The notes beneath the pieces were generated by a model that worked only from the letters and a program-made list of their open reading frames with translations, had not been told where the DNA came from and searched no databases. A stretch of DNA of 64,000 bases from Paenibacillus bovis (GTDB taxonomy: Bacteria; Bacillota; Bacilli; Paenibacillales; Paenibacillaceae). The position numbers were made by a program, and so were the translations under genes. Positions within the stretch are counted from its first letter, which is position 1. The number at the start of each line of letters is the position of its first letter. Shown here piece by piece: positions 54,666 to 63,486 of this stretch. The stretch is from NCBI RefSeq assembly GCF_001421015.2, contig NZ_CP013023.1, positions 5,252,001 to 5,316,000 on the forward strand. Direction: 5' to 3'.

Positions 54666-54778
54666 CCTTCATTCATCTGCTTTATTATATACTGTACGGT
54701 AACAGAGTCCTACTATAATTTCATAGGAAAATGCCATTTCAAACAAGAATTCGCCATAAAATCAAGCCTTACTGGCTA

Positions 54779-56494
54779 TTAGCCGTCTACGCGACTCATT
54801 ACAGCCTGCTTAAGTGTATTCATGCGTGCTTCGGAATCGGCCTGGGAATCTCCGCGTACTGCAAAGTATACTTTGATTTTTGGCTCTGTACCGGATGGAC
54901 GCAGGCAGAACCATGAGCCATCTGCCAGCATGAATTTCAGTACGTTTTCTTTTGGCAATCCGTTCAGGCCTTTGGAATAGTCCAGCGCTTCCGTAACCTG
55001 AACACCGTTGATCTCGGAAGGGCTGTCGGTACGCCAGCTCTCCATAATACCCTGGATCTGAGCGACGCCGTCTTTACCTTTGAGTGTGCGGGATTCCAGA
55101 CTCTCCTGGAAGTAACCAAACTGCTCATACAACTCCTGCAATACATCATACAATGTTTTGCCCTGCTGCTTGTAGTAGGCAGCCGCTTCACTGATCAGCA
55201 GTGCAGCTACAACCGCATCTTTGTCGCGTGCGTAGTTGCCGGCCAGATAGCCATAGCTTTCTTCATAACCGAACAGGAAAGTATGCTCTCCCGACTCTTC
55301 GAACTGGTTCATTTTTTCACCGATATATTTGAAACCGGTCAGTGTGTTGTATACGGTCGCGCCGTAGTGCTCGGCAATCGCCGCGCCCATTTCGCTGGTT
55401 ACGATTGTTTTGACTACTGCGCCGTTGGAAGGCAGTTTACCCTGCTCCTGCAGCTGGCTCAGATAGTAATGAATCATAATCGCACCGGACTGGTTGCCTG
55501 TCAGTACAAAGTATTTACCGGAAGGATCTTTGACAACTGCACCCATGCGGTCACTATCCGGGTCTGTACCGATCAGAATATCGGCGCCTACTTTTTCACC
55601 CAGTTCGATAGCCAGTGTAAAAGCTTCGCGCTCTTCCGGGTTTGGAGATTTCACTGTGCTGAAATTGCCATCCGGCTCCTGCTGCTGCTCTACGATAGAG
55701 ACATTGGTAAAGCCCAGACGCTGCAGACCCTCACGCACCGGACGGTAGCCTGTACCATGCAAAGGTGTGTAGACGATCTTCAGGTTTTTGCCAGCTTCTC
55801 CTTGCAGCAGTTCGCGATTCACGCTGATGGATGTAACAGTATCCAGGAAAGCTTCATCCTCTTCGCTGCCCAGCCATACGAGCATGCCCTGACTTTCTGC
55901 TTCTTCACGGCTTATGCGCTTAATATCGGCAAATGAAGCGATCTCGCGAATATTGCTGATAACTTGTTCTGCTTCATGCGGAACCAGCTGGCCGCCGCTC
56001 GCATTGTATACTTTGTAACCATTGTATTCCGGTGGGTTGTGGCTCGCTGTAATGACGATACCTGCTGTAGCGTTCAGATGACGCACGGCAAAAGACAATT
56101 CCGGAGTAGCACGCAGTGACGGAAACAGCTTGGTTACGATGCCGTTACCTGCCAGTACGAGTGCAGCTTCCAGAGAGAACTCGGGAGAGAAATGACGGGA
56201 ATCATGGGCAATAACAACGGAAGGCTTTTCCGTTCCTTTATGTACAGACAGAATGTATTCCGCCAGTCCCTGTGTCGCTCGGCCTACCGTGTAGGAGTTC
56301 ATACGGTTGCTGCCCGCTCCGATTACGCCGCGCAGACCACCTGTACCGAATTCCAGATCGCGGTAAAAACGGTCTTCCAGTTCCTGTACCTGTCCATCCA
56401 AGCTTTGCAGTTCCTCTTTGGTTTTTGCATCGATTGTTGTATCATTCAGCCATTGATCCAAATTGCGTTGTGCCTGTTCACTAAGGGTTGTCAT
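54779..56494 (-). CDS. pgcA: Phosphoglucomutase / phosphosugar mutase
   Basis: Interconverts glucose-6-phosphate and glucose-1-phosphate, supplying UDP-glucose for envelope polymers. In B. subtilis PgcA also links nutrition to division through UgtP. The 571-aa protein has the catalytic serine in ITASHNPPEYNGY (residue 151), the metal loop GTDPDSDRMG, EESYGYLAG, and the phosphate-binding RPSGTEPKIKVY. AAAGGAAGG precedes the ATG. It lies 67 bases after fabZ. Confidence 0.95.
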   Translation of the reverse strand: MTTLSEQAQRNLDQWLNDTTIDAKTKEELQSLDGQVQELEDRFYRDLEFGTGGLRGVIGAGSNRMNSYTVGRATQGLAEYILSVHKGTEKPSVVIAHDSRHFSPEFSLEAALVLAGNGIVTKLFPSLRATPELSFAVRHLNATAGIVITASHNPPEYNGYKVYNASGGQLVPHEAEQVISNIREIASFADIKRISREEAESQGMLVWLGSEEDEAFLDTVTSISVNRELLQGEAGKNLKIVYTPLHGTGYRPVREGLQRLGFTNVSIVEQQQEPDGNFSTVKSPNPEEREAFTLAIELGEKVGADILIGTDPDSDRMGAVVKDPSGKYFVLTGNQSGAIMIHYYLSQLQEQGKLPSNGAVVKTIVTSEMGAAIAEHYGATVYNTLTGFKYIGEKMNQFEESGEHTFLFGYEESYGYLAGNYARDKDAVVAALLISEAAAYYKQQGKTLYDVLQELYEQFGYFQESLESRTLKGKDGVAQIQGIMESWRTDSPSEINGVQVTEALDYSKGLNGLPKENVLKFMLADGSWFCLRPSGTEPKIKVYFAVRGDSQADSEARMNTLKQAVMSRVDG

Positions 56495-56561
56495 TATATC
56501 CTTCCTTTCTCCACTCGAATGTATTTTCCCAAATCCAATATTGTTTTATTTATCCTGCTGC

Positions 56562-56999
56562 TCAGGCATTATCCCGATTGGTCAGGGCAAACATAATCTC
56601 GCCTTCGGCGACTACATTGCCGTCTACAGTAGCTACAGCACGTCCCTTGCCGATCGACGCCTTCATGCGGGTAATCTCTACTTCCAGATGCAGGGTATCT
56701 CCCGGAACTACCTGGCCACGGAAGCGCACATTGTCGATACCGGCAAACATCGCCAGTTTGCTGCGATTCGCTTCTACCTTCAGAATAGCAGCTGCACCTA
56801 CCTGAGCCAGCGCTTCAACGATCAGTACTCCTGGCATTACCGGATAGCCCGGGAAATGACCGGCGAAAAATGGTTCGTTGATCGTCACATTCTTGATTCC
56901 AACAGCGCGCTTGCCTTCTTCCAGCTCCAAAATGCGGTCTACCAGCAGAAAAGGAGGGCGGTGCGGAATAATTTCCTGAATTTCTTGTACATTATACAT
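56562..56999 (-). CDS. fabZ: 3-hydroxyacyl-ACP dehydratase FabZ
   Basis: Dehydrates beta-hydroxyacyl-ACP in type II fatty acid synthesis. The 145-aa hotdog-fold protein has [14 protein letters not shown] and the active site [20 protein letters not shown], with the catalytic histidine at about residue 48 and the glutamate at about 62. I chose the ATG at 56999 (GAGAGGAG). An ATG nine codons earlier lacks a good site. It keeps the conserved Bacillales neighbourhood of mbl-flhO-flhP. Confidence 0.96.
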   Translation of the reverse strand: MYNVQEIQEIIPHRPPFLLVDRILELEEGKRAVGIKNVTINEPFFAGHFPGYPVMPGVLIVEALAQVGAAAILKVEANRSKLAMFAGIDNVRFRGQVVPGDTLHLEVEITRMKASIGKGRAVATVDGNVVAEGEIMFALTNRDNA

Positions 57000-57172
57000 A
57001 GACAGTCTCCTCTCATTTTCCATCATTATAGATTCTCAATCCATATAATGGAATATATCTTTGGGCATATTTCATTTGCTGCCAGTATGATATATCCATT
57101 TATACTCCCATATCATATGTAAGCAATTTTCAGCCATTTTAAGCATCCACATCATTATAACGGTTTCGGCAT

Positions 57173-57203
57173 AAAAAATAAAACTCCTGCCAAGGCAGGA
57201 GTT
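57173..57203 (-). terminator. Intrinsic terminator after flhO-flhP-epuA-like
   Basis: A perfect 10-bp stem (57182-57191 with 57194-57203) is followed by TTATTTTTTA on the minus strand. Confidence 0.85.
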
Positions 57204-57227
57204 GGTTTGATATAATCGGATATTCTT

Positions 57228-57527
57228 TTAAGGGGCAAAGATCAGCTGGAAAATATGAGCCCATGTCTCGGGGTACAATATATCCGCAATACTTTTATGC
57301 CCCAGCAGCGCGTAACCTACAATCATACCGAGCAGAATCGCTACCACAAAGCCGACAATGGTCAGTACGATACGCATGGTACGGGTTCCCGCTGAACGGG
57401 AAGAAGGGGCTGGCTTCTTCTCCCGTTCTTTTGGTTCAGGAGCAGCCGGTCTTCGGGTGAGCTTTTTGTTGGGAGCTGCTTTTTGAGTCTTAGCTGCTTC
57501 CTGAATAGCAGAGCGACGACTAGCCAC
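57228..57527 (-). CDS. EpuA-like small membrane protein (annotated elsewhere as RNA polymerase subunit beta)
   Basis: A 99-aa protein with a disordered Lys/Pro/Ala-rich basic N-terminus (about 1-48), one strong membrane segment (IVLTIVGFVVAILLGMIVGY) and the conserved C-terminus WAHIFQLIFAP. Databases often call this family DNA-directed RNA polymerase subunit beta (EpuA), a label that its features do not support. The start is GTG at 57527, inside the flhP end (8-base overlap), so translation is likely coupled. Its role is unknown. Confidence 0.85.
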   Translation of the reverse strand: MASRRSAIQEAAKTQKAAPNKKLTRRPAAPEPKEREKKPAPSSRSAGTRTMRIVLTIVGFVVAILLGMIVGYALLGHKSIADILYPETWAHIFQLIFAP

Positions 57528-58377
57528 GGAGTGTATTGGTCAGGTTCATCATTTGGTCACTGGACGAAAGGGCACGCGCTGCCAGCTGATAAGCGCGTTG
57601 TACTGTCATCATTTCCGTCATTTCCGTGCTCAGATCAACGTTGGATGCTTCCAAGAAGCCCTGACGAACTTCGGTAGCTGCCGACATCGGTCCGATTACG
57701 CTAGCACGGTTCTGGTTGGCCGGCAGAACGAACAGATTACCGTCCATTTGCTGCAGACCTTCCGGATGGGTAATACGGTCCACCTGAATACGGCGCGGAA
57801 CAATAGTTTCTTTGCCAGTGTTGGGATCAACCGTACGCGTACCTACTACGGTTACTTTTCCTTGGCCATCCGTCGAACGGACAACCCCTTTGGCATCGAT
57901 ATCAATCTGTGTTTTGGCAGGTACTTTTAACGGCTGTCCATCGTCTCCCAGCAGCAGGTAGCCCTGCTCGGTTGCCATATAAGCACTTTTGGGATCATTG
58001 GCTACAGGAACATAGTGAAAAGATCCTTCACGTGTCCAGCCCTGCTGTCCGTCTACGCTTACTGCAAACATACCGTCTCCCTGAATCGCCAGATCGGTCG
58101 GATTCTGGGTACTCTTCAGCGCACCCTGGGTCATGTCCATGGTTACGTCACCCATACGGGCACCGAATCCAATATTATAACCCGGAGCGGTCACACGACC
58201 CGGCAGCTGTGAGGCAGCACCCGGCTGCTGCTTGACGGTGGTAAATACATCCTCAAACGTCGCCTGCTTGCCTTTGTAGCCTACTGTATCGGCATTCGCA
58301 ATATTATCCGATACTACACCCAGCTTTTGCTGGATACCGCTCATTGCCACCATTGCGCTGATCATGGAGTTATTCAT
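57520..58377 (-). CDS. flhP: Flagellar hook-basal body protein FlhP (FlgG-like)
   Basis: Distal-rod-like protein needed to finish rod-hook assembly in Bacillus. The 285-aa protein has the rod signature GIQQKLGVVSDNIANADTVG, a central beta region with DLAIQGDGMFAVS, and the C-terminal FlgG motif VQRAYQLAARALSSSDQMM. AAAGGAGG precedes the ATG. It follows flhO by 35 bases and shares its sigma-D promoter. Confidence 0.94.
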   Translation of the reverse strand: MNNSMISAMVAMSGIQQKLGVVSDNIANADTVGYKGKQATFEDVFTTVKQQPGAASQLPGRVTAPGYNIGFGARMGDVTMDMTQGALKSTQNPTDLAIQGDGMFAVSVDGQQGWTREGSFHYVPVANDPKSAYMATEQGYLLLGDDGQPLKVPAKTQIDIDAKGVVRSTDGQGKVTVVGTRTVDPNTGKETIVPRRIQVDRITHPEGLQQMDGNLFVLPANQNRASVIGPMSAATEVRQGFLEASNVDLSTEMTEMMTVQRAYQLAARALSSSDQMMNLTNTLRG

Positions 58378-58412
58378 TATTGGCCTCCTTTATTACCATC
58401 TGTTCTGCTCTA

Positions 58413-59294
58413 TTATACACGTCCGATTTCGTTGACGGTTTTCTCAAGACTCTTGTCGTAGAATTGTACAACTTTTTGGTTGGCTTCATAAGCGCGCATC
58501 GCTGCAGTCAGATCGACCATGGAAGCTGCCGCATCTACTGTGGAACCTTCCAGGTAACCCTGACGCACTTCTACATTGTCGCCTGCTTCAAGTGCTCTTG
58601 CACCAGCTGCCTGAGCATTGGCAATACGGAACAATCCGTCGCCGCTGCGGGACATCTGGCCGGGCTGTGTAACGACGGTAATACCGATACGGCCTACTTC
58701 GCCGCCTGTATCTCTCGCTGTAATCACACCACGGGAATCTACATTGTAGTCTTCCATGGAACCTTGCAGTGTGACCGGGTTGCCGTTGGCACCCAGCACC
58801 TGGTTACCTGTAGACGTAAGCAGGTTGCCTGCACCATTCAGTTGGAAATTACCATCACGTGTGTAGCCTGTCTCGCCATCTTTGCCGGTTACAGCGAAGA
58901 AAGCCTGTGGACGATAGGTTACTGTACCATTGTCTGCTACATATTTACCGGAAGCATCGAAAGGAATATTTTGTCCGGTGGCCGGATCTGCCAGATTAAT
59001 CTCCGATACCAGAGCGAAGTCATCCAGTGAATTGGTCTGACGAACATCACCCTGTACGTTCATGGAGATACTTTCTTCGGCCAGCACACCTGTATTCAGG
59101 CGGCCAATGTTACGATTCGTTGCGCCCTGGTCCCCGTCTGTCAGGGAAATCAGCATTTCAGGGAAAGACCGCTCTATGCTTTCTACCTGTTTGTAGCCGG
59201 GGGTATTGATATTCGCAATATTCTGAGTCACCGTGTCATGGCGACGCTGTTGAGTAATCATACCAGAAGCAGCAGTATAAAGACCTCTTAACAT
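58413..59294 (-). CDS. flhO: Flagellar hook-basal body protein FlhO (FlgF/FlgG-like)
   Basis: Rod protein paired with FlhP. The 293-aa protein begins LRGLYTAASGMITQQRRHDT, continues with the rod signature NIANINTPGYKQVES, and ends with a C-terminal helix (MRAYEANQKVVQFYDKSLEK). GAGAGGAG lies upstream of the ATG. In B. subtilis flhO and flhP follow mbl, as here. Confidence 0.94.
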   Translation of the reverse strand: MLRGLYTAASGMITQQRRHDTVTQNIANINTPGYKQVESIERSFPEMLISLTDGDQGATNRNIGRLNTGVLAEESISMNVQGDVRQTNSLDDFALVSEINLADPATGQNIPFDASGKYVADNGTVTYRPQAFFAVTGKDGETGYTRDGNFQLNGAGNLLTSTGNQVLGANGNPVTLQGSMEDYNVDSRGVITARDTGGEVGRIGITVVTQPGQMSRSGDGLFRIANAQAAGARALEAGDNVEVRQGYLEGSTVDAAASMVDLTAAMRAYEANQKVVQFYDKSLEKTVNEIGRV

Positions 59295-59379
59295 TTCCGG
59301 ATACTCCTCTCACGTTCTGAATCTAACCCATGTATAGCTGTATGGATAAAAACACCGTCATTTATGCATTATATGTTTT

Positions 59380-59407
59380 ATATCGGTCGGGTCAGAACTT
59401 TTTTTTA
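59380..59407 (-). promoter_or_regulatory. Sigma-D promoter of flhO-flhP
   Basis: The minus strand reads TAAA (59407-59404), 16 bases, ACCGATAT (59387-59380). The -35 lies inside the last codons of mbl. The pattern is the same as at flaG. Confidence 0.8.
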
Positions 59408-60390
59408 GAGACTTTATCCAAATTATTTAACATAATTCCAGTTCCTTTGACGACACAGTGCATCGGATCTTCTGCCACGAGTACCGGAACATGAAGCTCC
59501 TGGGAAAACAGATCTTCCAGACCATCCAGCAGTGCACCGCCGCCTGTCAAAATCACTCCGCGATCGATAATATCGGCAGACAGTTCCGGTGGTGTCTGTT
59601 CCAGAACTACTTTGGCCGATGCTACGATCGAGAGAATCGTATCTGACAGCGCAGCCTGTACTTCATTCGCTGTAATCGTAACCGTCTTCGGCAGACCGGT
59701 TACCATATCACGGCCGCGAATATCCATCTCGCGCTGTATGCCGCCCGGACGTACAGTGGCGATATTGATTTTAATATCTTCTGCTGTACGTTCACCGATC
59801 AGCAGCTTGTATTCGTTTTTGATGTGGCGCATAATCGCGTCGTCGAATTTGTCTCCTGCTACTTTGAGGGAAGAGGACGTTACAATATCTCCAAGGGACA
59901 GTACAGCGATATCACTGGTACCACCACCGATATCAATAACCATATTACCACTTGGCTCATAGATATTCATGCCGGCGCCGATTGCAGCTGCCTTTGGCTC
60001 TGCTTCCAGAAATACCTCTTTGGCTCCGCTGCGTTCTGCAGCTTCACGGATTGATTTTTGCTCTACGGATGTAATATTGGTTGGAGCACAAATCAGAATA
60101 CGTGGATGGCTGTACCAGTTACGCGCACCCACTTTGTTTATAAAATACTTGAGCATCAACTCGGTCACTTCAAAATCAGCGATAACGCCATCACGCAACG
60201 GGCGAATCGCCACAATATTCTCGGGGGTACGTCCAATCATGCGGCGTGCTTCTTCACCTACTGCGAGAACACGCTTGGTATCCGTCTCCAGGGTAACTAC
60301 GGAAGGTTCGTTGAGTACAACTCCTCTTCCTTTTACATGAATCAGTACGTTCGCCGTACCCAGATCAATTCCGATATCCTTGCTAAACAT
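59392..60390 (-). CDS. mbl: Actin-like cell shape protein Mbl (MreB family)
   Basis: Filament-forming ATPase that guides lateral wall synthesis on the inner face of the membrane. The 332-aa protein has the phosphate-binding DIGIDLGTANVLIHVKG, a second phosphate loop DIGGGTSDIAVLSLG, and the adenosine motif LTGGGALLDGLEDL. The ATG at 60390 follows GGAGG at eight bases. In B. subtilis spoIIID sits directly upstream in the same operon. Here it is absent. Confidence 0.95.
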   Translation of the reverse strand: MFSKDIGIDLGTANVLIHVKGRGVVLNEPSVVTLETDTKRVLAVGEEARRMIGRTPENIVAIRPLRDGVIADFEVTELMLKYFINKVGARNWYSHPRILICAPTNITSVEQKSIREAAERSGAKEVFLEAEPKAAAIGAGMNIYEPSGNMVIDIGGGTSDIAVLSLGDIVTSSSLKVAGDKFDDAIMRHIKNEYKLLIGERTAEDIKINIATVRPGGIQREMDIRGRDMVTGLPKTVTITANEVQAALSDTILSIVASAKVVLEQTPPELSADIIDRGVILTGGGALLDGLEDLFSQELHVPVLVAEDPMHCVVKGTGIMLNNLDKVSKKKF

Positions 60391-60640
60391 GTCAAGAGCC
60401 TCCAAAAGTTGTATTTCCGGTAAAAGAGTCTCTTATCACCACACCGTCTGGGCGAATTCACCAATACAGCTGTCTGCATCCCGGGAACGTTACTATCTAT
60501 AGTAGAATTCGCATTTCGTCCAAATGCTCAGATCGTCAAACTCTTATCACGGTCAATCTTTATTAAAATTAGCATACTTACCAGGTGTATTCAACGCTAT
60601 TGTTCGTTATTTGGCGAATATGACATTCATGTAACCAAAC
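60391..60640. other. Gap between murA and mbl where spoIID/spoIIQ/spoIIID would be expected
   Basis: About 250 bases with no coding frame resembling SpoIID, SpoIIQ or SpoIIID on either strand. TTGGAC, 16 bases, TATAGA on the minus strand is a weak candidate for an mbl promoter. No remnant of a degraded gene was recognised. Confidence 0.55.
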
Positions 60641-60668
60641 AAAAAGCCAGACCTCGAAAGGTCTGGCT
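60641..60668 (-). terminator. Intrinsic terminator after murA
   Basis: A perfect 10-bp stem (60645-60654 with 60659-60668, CGAA loop) is followed by TTTTT on the minus strand. Confidence 0.92.
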
Positions 60669-60738
60669 CTCTGTGTTATCTATTCAGCCTCTTCTGTCTT
60701 CTTGCGAAAAACAGAACGACTGGATATTTACAAACGGT

Positions 60739-62100
60739 TTAGACGCCTGTTGGTTGCACGCTCAGCAGTGAAGCGCCAGCCTGTTTTGCTTTTTCAGCAA
60801 AGGAAGCAGTCTGTTCTTCTGATGTGGAAGTTTTGGCTTCGCTATCTTCCAGACGCCAGATATCGGCACCCAGACCGGACAGCTTCTCGGCCAAATGTAC
60901 ATAACCACGGTCGATATGGTGGGTACCACCAACTTCGGTTGTTCCCTCTGCAATCAGACCCGCACAAATTAACGCTGCACCGGCACGAAGGTCAGTTGCA
61001 CACACTTTGGCACCAACCAGGCTTGCGCCTCCCGTAACGATCGAAGTTCTGCCTTCGATACGGATACCTGCGTTCATCAGGTTAAACTCATCGACATGCA
61101 TAAAGCGGTTCTCAAATACAGTCTCGGTAATCACGCTGGTTCCTTCGGAGCCCAGCATAAGTGCCATCATTTGAGCCTGCATATCGGTTGGGAAACCCGG
61201 ATAAGGCAATGTTTTTACATCAACTGCGCGAAGAGGCTGGTTGGCAATAACCTGTACCCCGTTCTCATCAGGAATGATTTCAACGCCCATTTCTTCCATT
61301 TTCGCAATAACAGGGCCCAGATGGTCGGCGATTGCGCCTTCCACGTAGACATTACCGCCAGTAATAGCAGCTGCTACCATATAGGTACCTGCTTCAATAC
61401 GATCCGGAATAACAGTATGCTCGGTCCCTTGAAGTTTCTCTACCCCTTCAATCCGAATAACACCAGTACCGGCTCCACGAACTTTTGCACCCATTCCATT
61501 CAGGAAATTGGCCAGATCTACGATCTCGGGTTCTTTTGCCGCGTTCTCGATTGTAGTGATACCTTCAGCCAGCGTCGCAGCCATCATAATATTCTCGGTT
61601 GCGCCAACACTTGCTACATCGAGATAAATCTTGGTTCCGCGAAGTCTGCCTTCGCATTTGGCTTCAATGTAGCCTTGTCCCAGATTAATCTCGGCACCCA
61701 TCGCTTCAAAACCTTTGAGATGCTGGTCAATTGGACGTGTGCCAATTGCGCATCCTCCAGGTAAAGAAATGCGGGTACGACCCATACGAGTCAAAAGTGG
61801 GCCCATTACCAGAAAAGAGGCACGCATTTTGCTTACCAATTCGTAAGGCGCTTCGCATGAGGACAATTCCTGTGCATCCACATGAATCGTCTCATCCTGG
61901 TATGTAACCACCGCTCCAAGCGATTCCAATACTTTGTTAATCGTCATTACATCGTCTAGGGATGGTGCTTCGTGAATAATACTTGCACCTTTTTCTCCCA
62001 GCAGTGAGGCAGCAATAATTGGTAGAACAGAATTCTTTGCTCCGCTAACCTTGACATTTCCTGTCAATCGCTTGCCACCGCGGACGATAAATTTGCTCAT
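60739..62100 (-). CDS. murA: UDP-N-acetylglucosamine 1-carboxyvinyltransferase
   Basis: First committed step of peptidoglycan synthesis: transfers enolpyruvate to UDP-GlcNAc. The 453-aa protein has the substrate lysine in [15 protein letters not shown] (residue 22) and the catalytic, fosfomycin-reactive cysteine in [15 protein letters not shown] (residue 117). It ends with about 35 extra residues rich in Ser/Thr/Glu/Ala ([20 protein letters not shown]) beyond the usual end. GGAGGG precedes the ATG. The position next to the atp operon and mbl matches MurAA of B. subtilis. Confidence 0.96.
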   Translation of the reverse strand: MSKFIVRGGKRLTGNVKVSGAKNSVLPIIAASLLGEKGASIIHEAPSLDDVMTINKVLESLGAVVTYQDETIHVDAQELSSCEAPYELVSKMRASFLVMGPLLTRMGRTRISLPGGCAIGTRPIDQHLKGFEAMGAEINLGQGYIEAKCEGRLRGTKIYLDVASVGATENIMMAATLAEGITTIENAAKEPEIVDLANFLNGMGAKVRGAGTGVIRIEGVEKLQGTEHTVIPDRIEAGTYMVAAAITGGNVYVEGAIADHLGPVIAKMEEMGVEIIPDENGVQVIANQPLRAVDVKTLPYPGFPTDMQAQMMALMLGSEGTSVITETVFENRFMHVDEFNLMNAGIRIEGRTSIVTGGASLVGAKVCATDLRAGAALICAGLIAEGTTEVGGTHHIDRGYVHLAEKLSGLGADIWRLEDSEAKTSTSEEQTASFAEKAKQAGASLLSVQPTGV

Positions 62101-62400
62101 TAGGGTTCCCTCCGCGCGTCATTTTGCTTATCCGGCATAATAAGTTAAGGAATGAATAGTACAGGAACATGGCGGAGACATGATGGTTCATGATGACTGT
62201 GCCATTAATGTATGATCTATTCGCTCAGATTTATAATGCCCTATTGCATAAATTTTGGTTTTTAATATTTGGTATAGTAGTTGATTATCCTGCGGTCGTC
62301 TCAACATAGAGAGGTACAATGTTGCGCTTTTGAATTCGCATCCTTCAATGCGATACATCATGAAATAAGTCTAAAACACTTATAACCATCCTCTTTACAT
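62101..62400. other. Gap between DUF1146 and murA where ywmB would be expected
   Basis: About 300 bases that contain no frame resembling the YwmB TATA-box-binding-like protein. Only AT-rich non-coding sequence is seen, presumably with the murA promoter, which I could not place. Confidence 0.5.
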
Positions 62401-62649
62401 TCAAAACATAAATCGCAGAGACTGTGTCCACCGGATATAGTCGAGCAAAAAGGCAGATACGAAATGCCCAAGCACAATGGCCAGCAGCAATTGAAGCAAC
62501 TTACCGGCAGCACTCTTGGGATAACGGATCAGCAGGTCCAGCTTTAGATTTTGCAGTGCCCAAAATGAAAGACCGATGCAAAGAAGCGAGATGAAGATGG
62601 ATAGCAAACCGTTTGCGCCGACAGCGGCTCCCGCATCTACTGTATTCAT
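62401..62649 (-). CDS. DUF1146 family membrane protein (YwzB-like)
   Basis: An 82-aa protein with two membrane segments (LLSIFISLLCIGLSFWALQ and LLQLLLAIVLGHFVSAFLL) and the conserved loop DLLIRYPKSAAGKLL. Its place between atpC and murA is the same as ywzB in B. subtilis. Function unknown. AGGAGGG lies upstream of the ATG. Confidence 0.9.
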   Translation of the reverse strand: MNTVDAGAAVGANGLLSIFISLLCIGLSFWALQNLKLDLLIRYPKSAAGKLLQLLLAIVLGHFVSAFLLDYIRWTQSLRFMF

Positions 62650-62888
62650 TTCAGCTCTTGCCCTCCTTACAAAGATTACTTAGCAATCAGCCTTAATACG
62701 GACTATTCTATAATACTTGCCCTTACCCAAAGAATCTAGTCCCAAATTTACAAAAATCACCGTTTTATTGACATAATCGTGTATTTACAGAAAATAACCA
62801 GCACTGGGGCTGATTTTTTCTCATAACATGCATAAATTTACAGCATTAGACGTTCTATTTATATAGGTCGAAATACCTGACATCACTA
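62650..62888. other. AT-rich gap upstream of the DUF1146 gene
   Basis: No gene was found. It holds the presumed DUF1146 promoter, which I could not place with confidence. Confidence 0.4.
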
Positions 62889-62914
62889 TGAAAAATCAGC
62901 TTTTAAAGCTGATT
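62889..62914 (-). terminator. Second intrinsic terminator after the atp operon
   Basis: A perfect 9-bp stem (62894-62902 with 62906-62914) is followed by TTTTTC on the minus strand. Confidence 0.75.
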
Positions 62915-63000
62915 CTGTCATAGAAATCCTCGTATGCCTACGTAAGGATCAGGTCTCGCTGATAGTCATGGTTAGTCACTCGGAATAAGCTGCTTAACGT

Positions 63001-63031
63001 AAAGAGCCGGACCGCTGTAGACGGACCGGCT
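63001..63031 (-). terminator. First intrinsic terminator after the atp operon
   Basis: A GC-rich 10-bp stem with one mismatch (63005-63014 with 63022-63031) is followed by CTTTACGTT on the minus strand, nine bases after atpC. Confidence 0.7.
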
Positions 63032-63039
63032 GCATACGT

Positions 63040-63453
63040 TTATCTATTTTCACCCGATGATGATACCTTAAGCCGGTTCATCGCCCGCTGCAGAGCAAGC
63101 TCTGCACGACGGAAATCGGTGTGATCCTGTGAACGATTGTTCAGACGACGCTCGGCACGCTCTTTGGCAGCACGTGCACGATCCACGTCAATATCGTTTG
63201 CTTTCTCGGCACTGTCTGCCAGTACAACTACTTTATCTGCGCGGACTTCGAGGAATCCGCCCTGGATAGCGTAGGTTGTACGCTGCTTGCCAGCCTGGAA
63301 AGCCAGTGGAGCGACTTTGAGTGGTGTAACCATTGGAATATGACCAGCCAGAATACCCAGCTCTCCGTCAATTCCGGTCGCTTTCAGTCGGTCTACCTGT
63401 TCGGAAAACACCAGACGTTCAGGTGTAACGATCTCCAGTAAAAACGTGCTCAC
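63040..63453 (-). CDS. atpC: ATP synthase F1 epsilon subunit
   Basis: Rotor-stalk subunit that couples rotation to catalysis and inhibits ATP hydrolysis. The 137-aa protein has the beta-sandwich start STFLLEIVTPERLVFSEQVD, GELGILAGHIPMVTPL, and a C-terminal helical hairpin rich in Arg/Ala (KERAERRLNNRSQ). I chose GTG at 63453, about eight bases from AGGAGGG. The ATG two codons earlier abuts that site. It follows atpD by 33 bases. Confidence 0.95.
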   Translation of the reverse strand: MSTFLLEIVTPERLVFSEQVDRLKATGIDGELGILAGHIPMVTPLKVAPLAFQAGKQRTTYAIQGGFLEVRADKVVVLADSAEKANDIDVDRARAAKERAERRLNNRSQDHTDFRRAELALQRAMNRLKVSSSGENR

Positions 63454-63486
63454 TTTCATCCCTCCTCACGTTTTGCAGGCATCTGC

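Noticed and set aside
57228-57527. RNA polymerase beta subunit
   Set aside because: The common database label for this family does not fit. The 99-aa product is a basic single-pass membrane protein with no polymerase features.
62794-62825. A plus-strand terminator (CAGC...GCTG followed by ATTTTTT)
   Set aside because: The stem is only four base pairs and no plus-strand gene precedes it.
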